A stretch of DNA of 64,000 nucleotides from Bradyrhizobium sp. Ec3.3 (lineage in GTDB: Bacteria; Pseudomonadota; Alphaproteobacteria; Rhizobiales; Xanthobacteraceae). Shown one piece after another: positions 26,753 to 34,804 of the stretch. The translations under genes were made by a program, and so were the position numbers. Numbering within the stretch: position 1 is the first letter of the stretch; every line of letters begins with the position of its first letter. The stretch covers positions 1-64,000 of the forward strand of contig NZ_AXAS01000042.1 of NCBI RefSeq assembly GCF_000472925.1, given 5' to 3'. The notes beneath the pieces were generated by a model that did not search any database, was not told the DNA's origin, and saw only the letters and a program-made list of their open reading frames with translations.

Positions 26753-26785
26753 CCGTCAGCTTCTCGAAAGCTAACCATCGTAGTT
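26753..26785 (+). promoter_or_regulatory. tts box (TtsI-binding site)
   Basis: GTCAGCTTCTCGAAAGCT followed by AACCATCGTAG matches the rhizobial tts box consensus (GTCAGCTT-TCG-AAGCT) almost throughout. It lies about 130-160 bp upstream of the effector start in the correct orientation. TtsI is the flavonoid/NodD-dependent activator of type III secretion genes. Confidence 0.85.
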
Positions 26786-26913
26786 TGAGAATGTTGGATC
26801 TCTCGGTGGCGATTCTGCCTTGAGCATCATGCAACAGCTCGAACGGATATTCATCCGAGCTACGTCAAACAGCTCGGAATAGTTTGTTTCTCGCGGGTCA
26901 GATGAGGATAGAA

Positions 26914-28041
26914 ATGGGCGGCTGCATCTCTCGGCTGAGCGGAAGTCATGACACCTCTCAGCACGATCAATACGTTCAGGAGACCGAATTTGCCGCTCAC
27001 GTCCGGTCCTTACGGCCAAGCCAGTCTCGATCCATTCAACGCCAGTCGCCAGGGTCATCTCGCCCCACCGACGACGGGACTACATCGAGCGCTGACGAGG
27101 CCCCACGCATTGGCGAGAAGCTCCAATTGCTCTCCCAAACGCTGCAGCGTGCGAGGCAAGCGCAACTTTCATCTGGCCTGATGGAATACGGTCAGCAGGT
27201 CGCTTCCTATTTGTCTGCCAACAAACAGCCTGACGACCAACTCCTGTCGTTGGACATTGACAATTTTCATCAATTGGCGGCCAGCTATAACCAGCGCTCC
27301 TCGGACCTTAACCTTAGGCACATAGATTCGCCCGCCCAGTTTCTCGCTGCGCTGGTCCACCAGTCCTCAGATTGCGCCTGGCGCGCTGTCGTGCGACTGA
27401 AGGACGGTGAAATGCACCACGTTTCCGCCGATGTTCGGATGCGCGCGGGTGCAGCTCCGACCATCATCGTGATGGAGCCAGCCAACCTTTATACGTTCAT
27501 AACTTTCTATTTTGGACTGCGGCAGCAATCGATACAACAGCTTGGAACGGAGCCGAAGTGGGCCTTTATCGATGTCGGTGCCCAGAAGTCTGCTGCAGAC
27601 TGCGTAATGTTTAGTATGCAGTTTGCGCTAGCCGCATACAGGCATGCGCAAACCTTCGACCAGTGGCATGACAACCTTTATCGGCATGGAACGATAGCGG
27701 ACAATAGTGGCGATCGCAGCGCCTACATGCCTTCGCCCGACGCCATGCTGGAGTATGCCCAAATCAACCTATTCCACGGGGAGAGGTTTCTTCCGGCATT
27801 GTTTTATAAGCACTCGCACTCCAGCGGAGCAATTGAAGACGTCGCAGCTCATCAACCCCGCATTAAAGAAATAGACTTGAGCACTAGCAGGCGAGCCCCA
27901 AAAACGGAGCCATTGAGCGAACGCCTCGAAGCCTTTGCCGTTAGACGGGACTCCCACCGGTATAGCGCATCTATAGAGACGTCGAGAGCAACAAAAATCC
28001 GCACCGCGTTGGACGGGATGCTGCCCGATAGCCCAACATAG
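26914..28041 (+). CDS. nopJ: YopJ/NopJ-family type III effector acetyltransferase
   Basis: This 375-residue protein is predicted to be injected into plant cells. ATG 26914 is preceded by GAGGA at six bases and gives MGGCIS, a consensus N-myristoylation site (Gly2, Ser6) with a palmitoylatable Cys4. The YopJ catalytic triad is intact: His169 (MHHVSADV), Glu188 (IVMEPANLY) and Cys230 (QKSAADCVMFSMQFALA). The His-Glu spacing of 19 is identical to YopJ. A Ser/Gln-rich N-terminus (to about residue 65) fits a secretion signal. Expression by TtsI is indicated by the tts box. NopJ is the rhizobial family name; orthology to the NGR234 gene is not shown. Targets are unknown. Confidence 0.85.
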   Translation: MGGCISRLSGSHDTSQHDQYVQETEFAAHVRSLRPSQSRSIQRQSPGSSRPTDDGTTSSADEAPRIGEKLQLLSQTLQRARQAQLSSGLMEYGQQVASYLSANKQPDDQLLSLDIDNFHQLAASYNQRSSDLNLRHIDSPAQFLAALVHQSSDCAWRAVVRLKDGEMHHVSADVRMRAGAAPTIIVMEPANLYTFITFYFGLRQQSIQQLGTEPKWAFIDVGAQKSAADCVMFSMQFALAAYRHAQTFDQWHDNLYRHGTIADNSGDRSAYMPSPDAMLEYAQINLFHGERFLPALFYKHSHSSGAIEDVAAHQPRIKEIDLSTSRRAPKTEPLSERLEAFAVRRDSHRYSASIETSRATKIRTALDGMLPDSPT

Positions 28042-28281
28042 GCCGCGGGGAATTACTCTCGATAGGTCTGCGCTGGAGAACTCATTCTCGGCTGGGCAGG
28101 GGCTCACCGTCTCGCACGACAGGATCTCATGCGCGGTCAGTTTGACCATTTGCCTGCCAGCAGTTCCAACGGGAGCGGCCGGCTTGGAGGATTCGAGCAG
28201 GCGTTTGTCACCAGCAGCGCTTCTTCCTTGCCCGTGAGACCCCCGGGCCGAAAGCGAGATGCAGGACTATACTATTTTCGC
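28042..28281. other. non-coding tail of the effector-bearing element
   Basis: I see no gene between the effector stop and the tandem repeat at 28282. The sequence is probably leftover mobile DNA. Confidence 0.35.
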
Positions 28282-28325
28282 GTCAGCCCCCTTGGTTCAC
28301 CAAGTCAGCCCCCTTGGTTCACCAA
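28282..28325 (+). repeat. perfect 22-bp tandem duplication
   Basis: Two identical adjacent 22-base units, each starting GTCAGCCCCC and ending TTGGTTCACCAA. The last 12 bases of each are nearly self-complementary (TTGGT, TC, ACCAA). It lies inside the effector-bearing element, near its right end. Confidence 0.85.
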
Positions 28326-28475
28326 ATGGTGCTGATGCTGGAACGAACTGGCGTCATCAGAAGGCAGCCGAGGACAGCTCGCAGCATCGAGGCCCTCATT
28401 GATTCCAAAAGCCTCCTGGAGCCAATCTGACTGCCCTGGACGCAACCCGTCAAAATCACTGTGCAGAGCCACTAG

Positions 28476-29151
28476 CTAGGGTCGGATCCTTAGAGAGCCA
28501 AGGCATTGCGCCGTGCCCACCTTTGCCTTTGAGGGAAATCCTGAAGATGTCGATGCTGGCCATGAGGCTACCCTGTCGGTAGCCGATCGTTCCCGATGGC
28601 GCAGCGGCACTAATATGCTGCCCCATCACGACATCGACCTTGGGGTCGTCGAGTGCGCCGGCCTCGACCATGGCAGATGCCCCGCTAGGCGTTGGCCCGG
28701 GCCCCAGTTCTTCAGCCGGCTGCAGGCATGAGCGACCGGCGTCGGCTTGCCGAGGTAGTCGCCCCGGGCGGTGGACTTGAAGGGCACATCGCTACGCTCC
28801 TCGACTGGCAGCGCATCCATGTCAGCGCGCAACGCAACCACCGGGCCTGGCTTGCCACCGCGCAACACTGCTTTGATGCCGGTCTTCGCGATACCAGTCT
28901 GCATCTCGATGCCCGGCATCTTCGCGAGGGCCTCCGCAATGTATGCCGCAGGGTGCACCTCCTGGTACGAAAGCTCGGCGTGCTGATGAATATGGCGTCG
29001 CCATTGGATCACCTGGGCCTCGGATGCATCGGCGAAGGCCAGTGCCTGCTGCGCCAGTGCAGAAGAGGCCGCGGACGCATGCTGGCTCGCAGCACTGCTA
29101 CTCAGAAGGCTAGGCCGCAGCGAGTGCGAAAAGTCGATGTCGAGGTTTCAT
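28476..29151 (-). pseudogene. M20 amidohydrolase, N-terminal part
   Basis: This is the 5' part of the gene whose 3' part is at 25687-26279. It starts at ATG 29151 (MKPRHRLFALAAA, signal-like). A frame change near 29110 leads to QVIQWRRHIHQHAELSYQE, AVLRGGKPGPVVALRADMDALPVEE and PVAHAC. A deletion removes the metal-binding GHDxH that should follow PVAHAC. It resumes at DDPKVDVVMGQHISAAAPSGTIG and GKGGHGAMPWLSKDPTLA, where the insertion begins. The gene was already decaying apart from the insertion. A LysR gene is divergent from it. Confidence 0.8.
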
Positions 29152-29298
29152 GGATGCCCGAGGGATAAGGACGTTCAATCTCCATCGATACTCTAAGGGG
29201 AGCCGAATATAAGAAAAGACAAACTTCGAGGCACCGGTATGAATTTCCTCTATCACCTCGTTTACACCTTTGGGGAGATGCGCATAAAAGAACCCTCT

Positions 29299-30192
29299 AT
29301 GCAGATGAGCCTCCGCCAGCTGCGGGCCTTCAAAACTGTGGCAGAAGCCGGTAGCGTCCGCGAGGCTGCGCGCATACTCCAGCTGACACAGCCGGCCATC
29401 ACGCATGCGGTGCGCGAGCTTGAGCGCGGCATTAGTACAACGCTATTCTTACGCAGCAGCACGGGCGTGCGCTTGACCGAGATAGGTGCGGCACTACTCC
29501 GTCGCGCTCACCTGGTTCTCGCCGAAGTGCAGCGCACGCACGATGAGATCACTCAGCTGCGTGACGGCACAGGAGGGCAGCTATGCGTTTCGGTCAGCTC
29601 GTCAGCGGCAACCTACGCATTGGCGCCGACGGTGAGTGCGTTCAGGAAGTTGCGACCGGGCGTCGCGATCGAGCTTCACGAATTGACCTGGGTTGCGACG
29701 GATGAGCGCTGGAGGAGCGGCTTCTTTGATTTTGCGGTGGTCAGCGAGGTAGGCGATGCAGCCGACGAGTGGGAGCGCGAGCTTTTGTTTCAGATGCCGC
29801 TCGCCATTATCGTGCGCGCCAAGCATCCACTCGTTCGAGCACGCTCGATCCTCCGCCTCGCGGACAGCATGTGGGTCGTACCCACTTATGGGCCCGAGGT
29901 GCTGAGACGTGTCTTTGAGGCTAGCAAGGGAACGCCGCCTCGGGACATCATGGTTTGCCAAACACTGGCTGTGCTGTTGCCACTGGTACGGCAGGCAGAC
30001 GCGGTAGGAATCGTGTCGGGTTGGTTGTTTCGCAACCGAGCGGCGGCACGGGGGTTAACTCCGCTCGGGAATACCCAGCAGCTACCGAAGGCCCGCGTAT
30101 CAATCGTGATGCGCGATTCGTCTTTGCTGACACCTGCAGCACGCTTATTCAGAGAATGTCTCAAGGAATCGGCGGCATCCATCGGTGCCTGA
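29299..30192 (+). CDS. LysR-family transcriptional regulator
   Basis: This 297-residue LysR regulator starts MQMSLRQLRAFKTVAEAGSVREAARILQLTQPAITHAV, with effector domain from about residue 93 (GQLCVSVSSSAATYALAPTVSAF). I chose ATG 29299; ATG 29305 is equally possible, while an upstream start at 29239 adds 20 residues that are not part of the family. It is divergent from the broken M20 gene, 147 bp apart. If that gene was its target, the regulator is now without its partner. The reading frame is intact. Confidence 0.88.
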   Translation: MQMSLRQLRAFKTVAEAGSVREAARILQLTQPAITHAVRELERGISTTLFLRSSTGVRLTEIGAALLRRAHLVLAEVQRTHDEITQLRDGTGGQLCVSVSSSAATYALAPTVSAFRKLRPGVAIELHELTWVATDERWRSGFFDFAVVSEVGDAADEWERELLFQMPLAIIVRAKHPLVRARSILRLADSMWVVPTYGPEVLRRVFEASKGTPPRDIMVCQTLAVLLPLVRQADAVGIVSGWLFRNRAAARGLTPLGNTQQLPKARVSIVMRDSSLLTPAARLFRECLKESAASIGA

Positions 30193-30288
30193 GAGCGCTG
30201 CGGCTCTTGGCGGGTATCCAGTGGGTACAATATGCGCATCGAACCGACCGAACCCTGCCTGTATCCCGGCTCTCTACAGCAACTTCCG

Positions 30289-30445
30289 TTATTCTGCATT
30301 GCGGCTCGCGATAAGGTAAGAACGAAACATAATCATGAGCTGTCTTTCGGCCTCGGCGCGCGCGGCAGCGGACATGACCCGTTCGCAGAAAGCCGGCACC
30401 GTTCCGTAAATCACTGCTGTGATGGTTTGGGCAATCACGTGCGGA
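30289..30445 (-). pseudogene. TetR-family regulator, C-terminal remnant
   Basis: The minus strand encodes IFVDPHVIAQTITAVIYGTVPAFCERV and RAEAERQLMIMFRSYLIA, ending at a stop at 30289. This is the ligand-binding C-terminus of a TetR regulator. The DNA-binding part is gone; IS110-type sequence takes its place from about 30460. Confidence 0.5.
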
Positions 30446-30464
30446 TCGACAAAAATGGCTATCG

Positions 30465-30660
30465 CGAGTGGCGGACAGCGTCGCCTCGATCGATCTTTCA
30501 CTGCGCCGCATGTCTGGCATTGGCACGATGACGGCCCGCGCATTCAAGGCGGCCATCGACAATCCGAAGCGCTTCACTTCGTCGACCAAAGTCGGTCCGT
30601 ACCTCGGGCTGACGCCGCGCCAATATCAGCCTGGCGAGAGCGAATGGATTGGCGGTAGGA
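30465..30660 (+). pseudogene. IS110-family transposase, C-terminal fragment
   Basis: The plus strand encodes LRRMSGIGTMTARAFKAAIDNPKRF, then STKVGPYLGLTPRQYQPGESEWIGG. This is the conserved C-terminal (IS116/IS110/IS902) helix-hairpin-helix segment. It is cut on both sides. Confidence 0.7.
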
Positions 30661-30763
30661 GGCCTCTTCATATCGGGCTTCGAGAAACCGGTGCACGGGG
30701 CTGACACGGCCGTCGCCGAATCCAGAGCTAGAAACGACCTAGGCGGTCGTTGGCGCAAAGGAG

Positions 30764-30797
30764 TGTCATTCGCCTGCAATATTGCAGGCGAATGACA
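30764..30797. repeat. 34-bp perfect palindrome
   Basis: TGTCATTCGCCTGCAAT is followed without any spacer by its exact reverse complement. It lies in non-coding DNA between the IS110 remnant and a partial SDR copy. It could be a mobile-element end, a protein binding site or a cruciform-forming sequence; nothing adjacent explains it. Confidence 0.9.
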
Positions 30798-30820
30798 TTC
30801 TGTGTTTTCACGCGGCTTGT

Positions 30821-30883
30821 CAGACTTGGTTTCAGCCGCCGTCAACGCAGAGTTCGGTGCCTGTTAGACAGGACGAGTCATCG
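30821..30883 (-). repeat. partial copy of the SDR 3' end
   Basis: About 63 bp nearly identical to 31382-31444, the last 20 codons of the SDR gene. On the minus strand it reads SSCLTGTELCVDGG, stop, NQV; the Trp codon has become TGA, so the copy is non-functional. With the true SDR 3' end it brackets the DoxX gene as a direct repeat. Confidence 0.75.
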
Positions 30884-30907
30884 ACGGTCAGGGATCGTTC
30901 TCTCCGA

Positions 30908-31282
30908 TCAGCTCGCCTTCGAGCGGAGAGCGCTCCTTTGTAGATATATGATCCCAAAAAGGATCAGGCCGAAGACGATTGGATGAATCCAGTCGTGATG
31001 AAAGACCGTCAACTGCAGGACGAAGGCTGCGATATCGATCGGCACCAGCAGCAGTAGGGCGGCCCACGGAGAGAAACGCGGCACTAGAACACCAACCCCA
31101 CCGATAACCTCCAAAGCCCCAGTGAAATACATAAACCAGAGGCCCAGATGGTTGAAATCTTCAATCATCATGGGCGTTGCCACCAGTTTCATCGCACCGG
31201 TAGCAATGAAAACAAAGGCCATGAGGCCACGCAGAACCCAAAGACTGGTTTTCCCGGGTTTCAGCACAGAGTCTTCAGACAT
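30908..31282 (-). CDS. DoxX-family small membrane protein
   Basis: This 124-residue inner-membrane protein has four predicted transmembrane segments (LRGLMAFVFIATGAMKLVA, GLWFMYFTGALEVIGGVGVLV, WAALLLLVPIDIAAFVLQL and IHPIVFGLILFGIIYL). The motif FIATGAMKL and the GALEVIGGVG turn fit DoxX-like proteins. Their function is poorly defined, possibly respiratory or redox related. It follows the SDR gene on the same strand by about 100 bp and could be co-transcribed with it. Confidence 0.8.
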   Translation of the reverse strand: MSEDSVLKPGKTSLWVLRGLMAFVFIATGAMKLVATPMMIEDFNHLGLWFMYFTGALEVIGGVGVLVPRFSPWAALLLLVPIDIAAFVLQLTVFHHDWIHPIVFGLILFGIIYLQRSALRSKAS

Positions 31283-31380
31283 ACGATCACACGCCTATTC
31301 TAATGAGCGATGGTCAAATCCATTCCGCAAGGTCATCAGCCTAGAGCGGATGACCTTGTCGTGCTTGGTCGCAGGAACTA

Positions 31381-32130
31381 TCAGACTTGGTTCCAGCCGC
31401 CGTCGACGCAGAGTTCGCTGCCTGTCAGATAGGATGAGTCATCGGAGGCCAGGAACAGGACGGCCTTTGCGATCTCATCGACGGTGCCGCTGCGGTGCAT
31501 CGGAATTTGGGCATGCACTTGGGTCTTGGTCTGCTGGATCATCTCCTCACTCACACCCGATTTGCGCGCTTGGTCAGTGTCGATGTAGCCGGGCGCCATG
31601 GCGTTCACTCGTATGCCCTTATCGATGAGTTCCGCCGTGAGCGAGCGTGCCAGCGAGCGAACGGCAGCTTTGCCCGCCGAATAGACGCTGACATAGGGCA
31701 TGCCCTTCGTGCTCAGGGTCGTGGTGTTGAGGACGATCGAGCCGCCGGACGTCATGAGCGGCAGGAGCTTCTGGACCGTGAAGTACGTTCCCTTGAAGGT
31801 ACAGGCGATCGTGAAATCGAATTCTTCCTCCGACATATGTTCAAACATGTTCGGTCGCGCCGCACCGGCGTTCGCGAAGATGATGTCGACACGGCCGTGC
31901 TTTCTCTCGACAAACGCACGCAGTGCTTCAATGTCCGCCATCTTCGAAATATCGCAGCCGATCGCGTCGGCGCCGTTTCCGATGCCCTGCGCCGCGGCAT
32001 CGAGCCTCGCCTGATCGCGCCCGGTGATGATGACCTTCGCGCCCTCGCGTGCGAACAGCTTGGCTGTCGCCAGTCCCATTCCATCGCTGCCGCCGGTGAT
32101 GACAGCGACCTTACCGCCTAGTTTTCCCAT
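31381..32130 (-). CDS. short-chain dehydrogenase/reductase (SDR)
   Basis: This 249-residue classical SDR has a Rossmann nucleotide site (VAVITGGSDGMGLATA), the NAG motif in IIFANAG, catalytic Ser in LNTTTLSTKG, and Tyr/Lys in VSVYSAGKAAVRS. The C-terminus reads SSYLTGSELCVDGGWNQV. TGRDQARL after beta-2 suggests NADP(H) is favoured. The substrate is unknown. A 63-bp broken copy of its 3' end lies 500 bp downstream, beyond the DoxX gene. Confidence 0.9.
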   Translation of the reverse strand: MGKLGGKVAVITGGSDGMGLATAKLFAREGAKVIITGRDQARLDAAAQGIGNGADAIGCDISKMADIEALRAFVERKHGRVDIIFANAGAARPNMFEHMSEEEFDFTIACTFKGTYFTVQKLLPLMTSGGSIVLNTTTLSTKGMPYVSVYSAGKAAVRSLARSLTAELIDKGIRVNAMAPGYIDTDQARKSGVSEEMIQQTKTQVHAQIPMHRSGTVDEIAKAVLFLASDDSSYLTGSELCVDGGWNQV

Positions 32131-33169
32131 ATTTCGTCTCCTATTTCGTCCTTTGGCGTGCCCGATGTGAACTGCACCATTTATGGAGCTTGATTTGTTT
32201 TCCTACATTTCTGGCGCTCCTTTTGCCTTGGACAGACAGAATAGCACTCGCCTAATTTCCTATGTCGGCATACAGAAATGGATGGCGTGGACCAACCCGA
32301 TCTGGTCGAACCGGCGCGAGCAGCAGCTTTTGCTCGTTCTAAAGGTTGCGAAGTGATCGAGGCCGAGCGTGTGACATCGAATCGCAGATCGGCGCCAGAA
32401 TTCGGCATGTTCTCTTGTGAACGCGCAGCAATTCTGCGTGGCCGGGCAGCATTGGTCCTACGTCCGTAGCTCACGATCAAATAGTTAGCGCTTCACCGAC
32501 AGCGATCGCTTTCCGAGAAGCCGTGGCAACGGTGGCCTACCTCGCGACAGAGATGACTTGGAAGCCATGAACAAGCTGATGTGTCCTGATACGCAAACGA
32601 TCTCGTCCGCTCCATTTTCACCCCTCAAAAATACCACCTTTCGCGCAATCTGGCTCGCTTTCGCTCCGCGATCATGTCGCGCGAAAGCATGGCCGCGTCG
32701 AGATCCTCTTTGCAAATGCCGGAAGCGTTTTTTAGGCCTCATGCGCGAGCGCCCTCGCGTCCGGAGTCGCATCGGCGCTCGCCGGCGGCCCCTGTTGCGC
32801 AACCTTCAAGATACTTCGCGCTGGAGATGATCGAGCCGACGAAAGACCCAATGGTCCGACGCTTTCATCGTGGAGGGGTCTTGGTCGCGAGAATGGGCGG
32901 CTAGGGGGCGAGCTCTTTTTGCTTCAGCATTTTCGCCTTGTCGGTCCCGAGCCAGCTGCGAGTTCACCGATATCCTCGGACCGGGCAGCGAGCCGTTCCA
33001 GTCCCATCCGGACTGGAAGCGCGCCCCCTGCGAGGCCCCGAGCGCTGTATCCAAGAGGCGCAGTCCGAATGCTGGTCAAGGGCGAACTATAATCCATGAG
33101 AATACACCTACAAAAATATCGACTTTGATACGCATAGGAGACTCCAATAACTCGATCAGAAAATTAAGA
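32131..33169. other. about 1-kb region with one SDR fragment, no intact gene
   Basis: No complete gene is seen. On the plus strand around 32665-32728 the frame reads RDHVARKHGRVEILFANAGSVF and a stop, a short fragment of another SDR. The remainder up to the binding-protein gene has no recognisable coding signal; the last 100 bases before 33170 are AT-rich and probably hold its promoter. Confidence 0.45.
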
Positions 33170-34738
33170 ATGGAGAGGAACTTGGCCAACAAGATTGGGA
33201 AAAGCATGCTTGCTGTATTGGCAGCTTCGGCGTTTTGGCTCGCATTACCAGAGAGAGTTAACGCGGCATCGCTCCGGGTTGGGGTAAGCGCCGCTGATAT
33301 CGCAACGCTCGATCCTGCGAGGGCGAGCAACACCCAGGACATGACGATCGTATCCTGGGTTTTCAATGGCCTTGTCCGCTTCGTTCCCGGCGGCGCCGAC
33401 CCGACCAAGATCGAACCCGATCTGGCGGAGAGCTGGACAAGCTCTGATGACGGCCTAGTCTGGACGTTCAAGCTTCGCAAGGATGTCAAATTCCACGGCG
33501 AGTATGGGACGTTGACAGCTGACGATGTCGTCTTCTCCTTGCAGCGTGCGAAGAACCCCGAAACCTCGTCCTACTCGAGCGACTATGCCGCCTTCAAGTC
33601 GATCGAGGCGATTGATCCCTTGACCGTGCGTATCATGCTGAGCGAGCCCGTTGCTGGCTTCTTGGGCCTCGTGGCCAACTACCATGGCGGAAACATTGTC
33701 AGCAAAAAAGCCGTCGAAGCGCTCGGCGCCAAATTCAAGGCAAACCCGATCGGGACGGGCCCGTTCATGTTCGACAAGGCTGTTACGCAGCAGTCAGTCT
33801 ATCTCAAAGCATTCCCTGGCTATTTCCGGGGTGCCCCAAAAATCAACGACATCAGAATCGATCTTATTCCTTCGGATTCAAGCCGTGAACTTGCCTTCAG
33901 ATCAGGCGAGCTCGACCTGATTTTCGGTAAGCGCGAGCAGCGCTGGGTCGATCAGGCGAAAGCCTGGGATAATGTCGCGGTCGATATTTTCGTCCCGGGC
34001 GAATATCGCACCGTCTTCATAAACATGGCCCGCAAGCCTTTGGATAACGTCAAGGTCCGTGAAGCGATCGCTCACGCGATCAATGTCGACCAGATCGTCC
34101 AGTTCGTTGGCGCAGGGGTAGCCGTGAAGGGCTGCTCGGTCGTGCCGAACGACTATCTCGGCGAAGACTGCACCTGGAGCTACAAATACGACCCTGAAGC
34201 TTCGAAAAAGCTGCTGGCGGAGGCCGGCTTCAAGAACGGCTTCACCTTGTCGGCGGTCGTCTCATCCAACTCCGCTCAGCAACCCATCATGGAGGTTATT
34301 CAGGCCCAGTTGGCAGAAGCGGGGATCAACCTGCAAATGCAGATCGTCGATCATCCGACCTATCACGAACAAATTCGCAAGGATCTGAGCGATGTGGTCT
34401 TTTATGGCGCTGCCCGATTTCCCGTCGCAGACAGCTATCTGAGCCAATTTTACCACTCGGGTGCGTCGATCGGAAAACCCACCGCGATGACGAACTTCGC
34501 ACATTGCGACGCCGGCGATGCCGATATCGCGGCCGCGCGAAAAGCCACGACGGACGAGGAGCGATTGAAACTTTGGTCCGCGGCTCAGAAGAAAATCTAC
34601 GACCAGGTGTGCGGCGTGCCCCTGTTCAGCCTGATGCAGGTCTGGGTCCATAGCAAAGCCCTGAACTACGGTTACGAACTCAAGGGCTCCTTGAACCTGG
34701 CGCCCCCGATTACCGAGCAAACAACGATCAACCGCTGA
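33170..34738 (+). CDS. ABC transporter substrate-binding protein (peptide/opine, family 5)
   Basis: This 522-residue SBP_bac_5 protein binds peptides, opines or related solutes in the periplasm. It has a Sec signal peptide (KSMLAVLAASAFWLALPERVNA), then LRVGVSAADIATLDPARAS, WTFKLRKDVKFH and NPIGTGPFMF. The start is ambiguous: ATG 33170 is used here, but TTG 33182 has a much better ribosome site (GGAGAGG) and also leaves the signal peptide intact. The matching permeases and ATPase are at 39681-43356, across a LysR gene. A terminator-like hairpin follows. Confidence 0.9.
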   Translation: MERNLANKIGKSMLAVLAASAFWLALPERVNAASLRVGVSAADIATLDPARASNTQDMTIVSWVFNGLVRFVPGGADPTKIEPDLAESWTSSDDGLVWTFKLRKDVKFHGEYGTLTADDVVFSLQRAKNPETSSYSSDYAAFKSIEAIDPLTVRIMLSEPVAGFLGLVANYHGGNIVSKKAVEALGAKFKANPIGTGPFMFDKAVTQQSVYLKAFPGYFRGAPKINDIRIDLIPSDSSRELAFRSGELDLIFGKREQRWVDQAKAWDNVAVDIFVPGEYRTVFINMARKPLDNVKVREAIAHAINVDQIVQFVGAGVAVKGCSVVPNDYLGEDCTWSYKYDPEASKKLLAEAGFKNGFTLSAVVSSNSAQQPIMEVIQAQLAEAGINLQMQIVDHPTYHEQIRKDLSDVVFYGAARFPVADSYLSQFYHSGASIGKPTAMTNFAHCDAGDADIAAARKATTDEERLKLWSAAQKKIYDQVCGVPLFSLMQVWVHSKALNYGYELKGSLNLAPPITEQTTINR

Positions 34739-34747
34739 ACGGTTTTC

Positions 34748-34802
34748 CCCGCCTGACCTTACCGGAGGCAGTTCCGATTATTGTTCAAGGTCGGCGGGCT
34801 TT
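34748..34802. terminator. hairpin between convergent SBP and lysR genes
   Basis: CCCGCCTGACCTT pairs with AAGGTCGGCGGG (one bulged T) across a 26-base loop, followed by CTTTCTCT. It lies between the convergent stops at 34738 and 34805 and can serve the binding-protein gene. Confidence 0.65.
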
Positions 34803-34804
34803 CT

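Larger units (their letters stand above)
26280..28475. mobile_element. IS630-like element carrying a type III effector gene
   Basis: The roughly 2.2-kb insert splits the M20 gene and is flanked by CTAG at 26276-26279 and 28476-28479, a target duplicate of the kind IS630 elements leave. Removing the insert and one CTAG restores the M20 frame across the junction (SKDPTLAAAEITLA). Imperfect inverted repeats of about 32 bp are seen at the ends (26277-26308 and 28443-28474), sharing TAGT, CACAG and TTTTGAC in the same order. Inside are a broken IS630 transposase, a tts box and a complete YopJ-family effector gene. The exact terminal base is uncertain by a few positions. Confidence 0.65.

Noticed and set aside
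32870..33169. N-terminal extension of 100 residues on the family 5 binding protein
   Set aside because: The signal peptide begins after ATG 33170, and the upstream part shows no similarity; it is the open upstream frame only.
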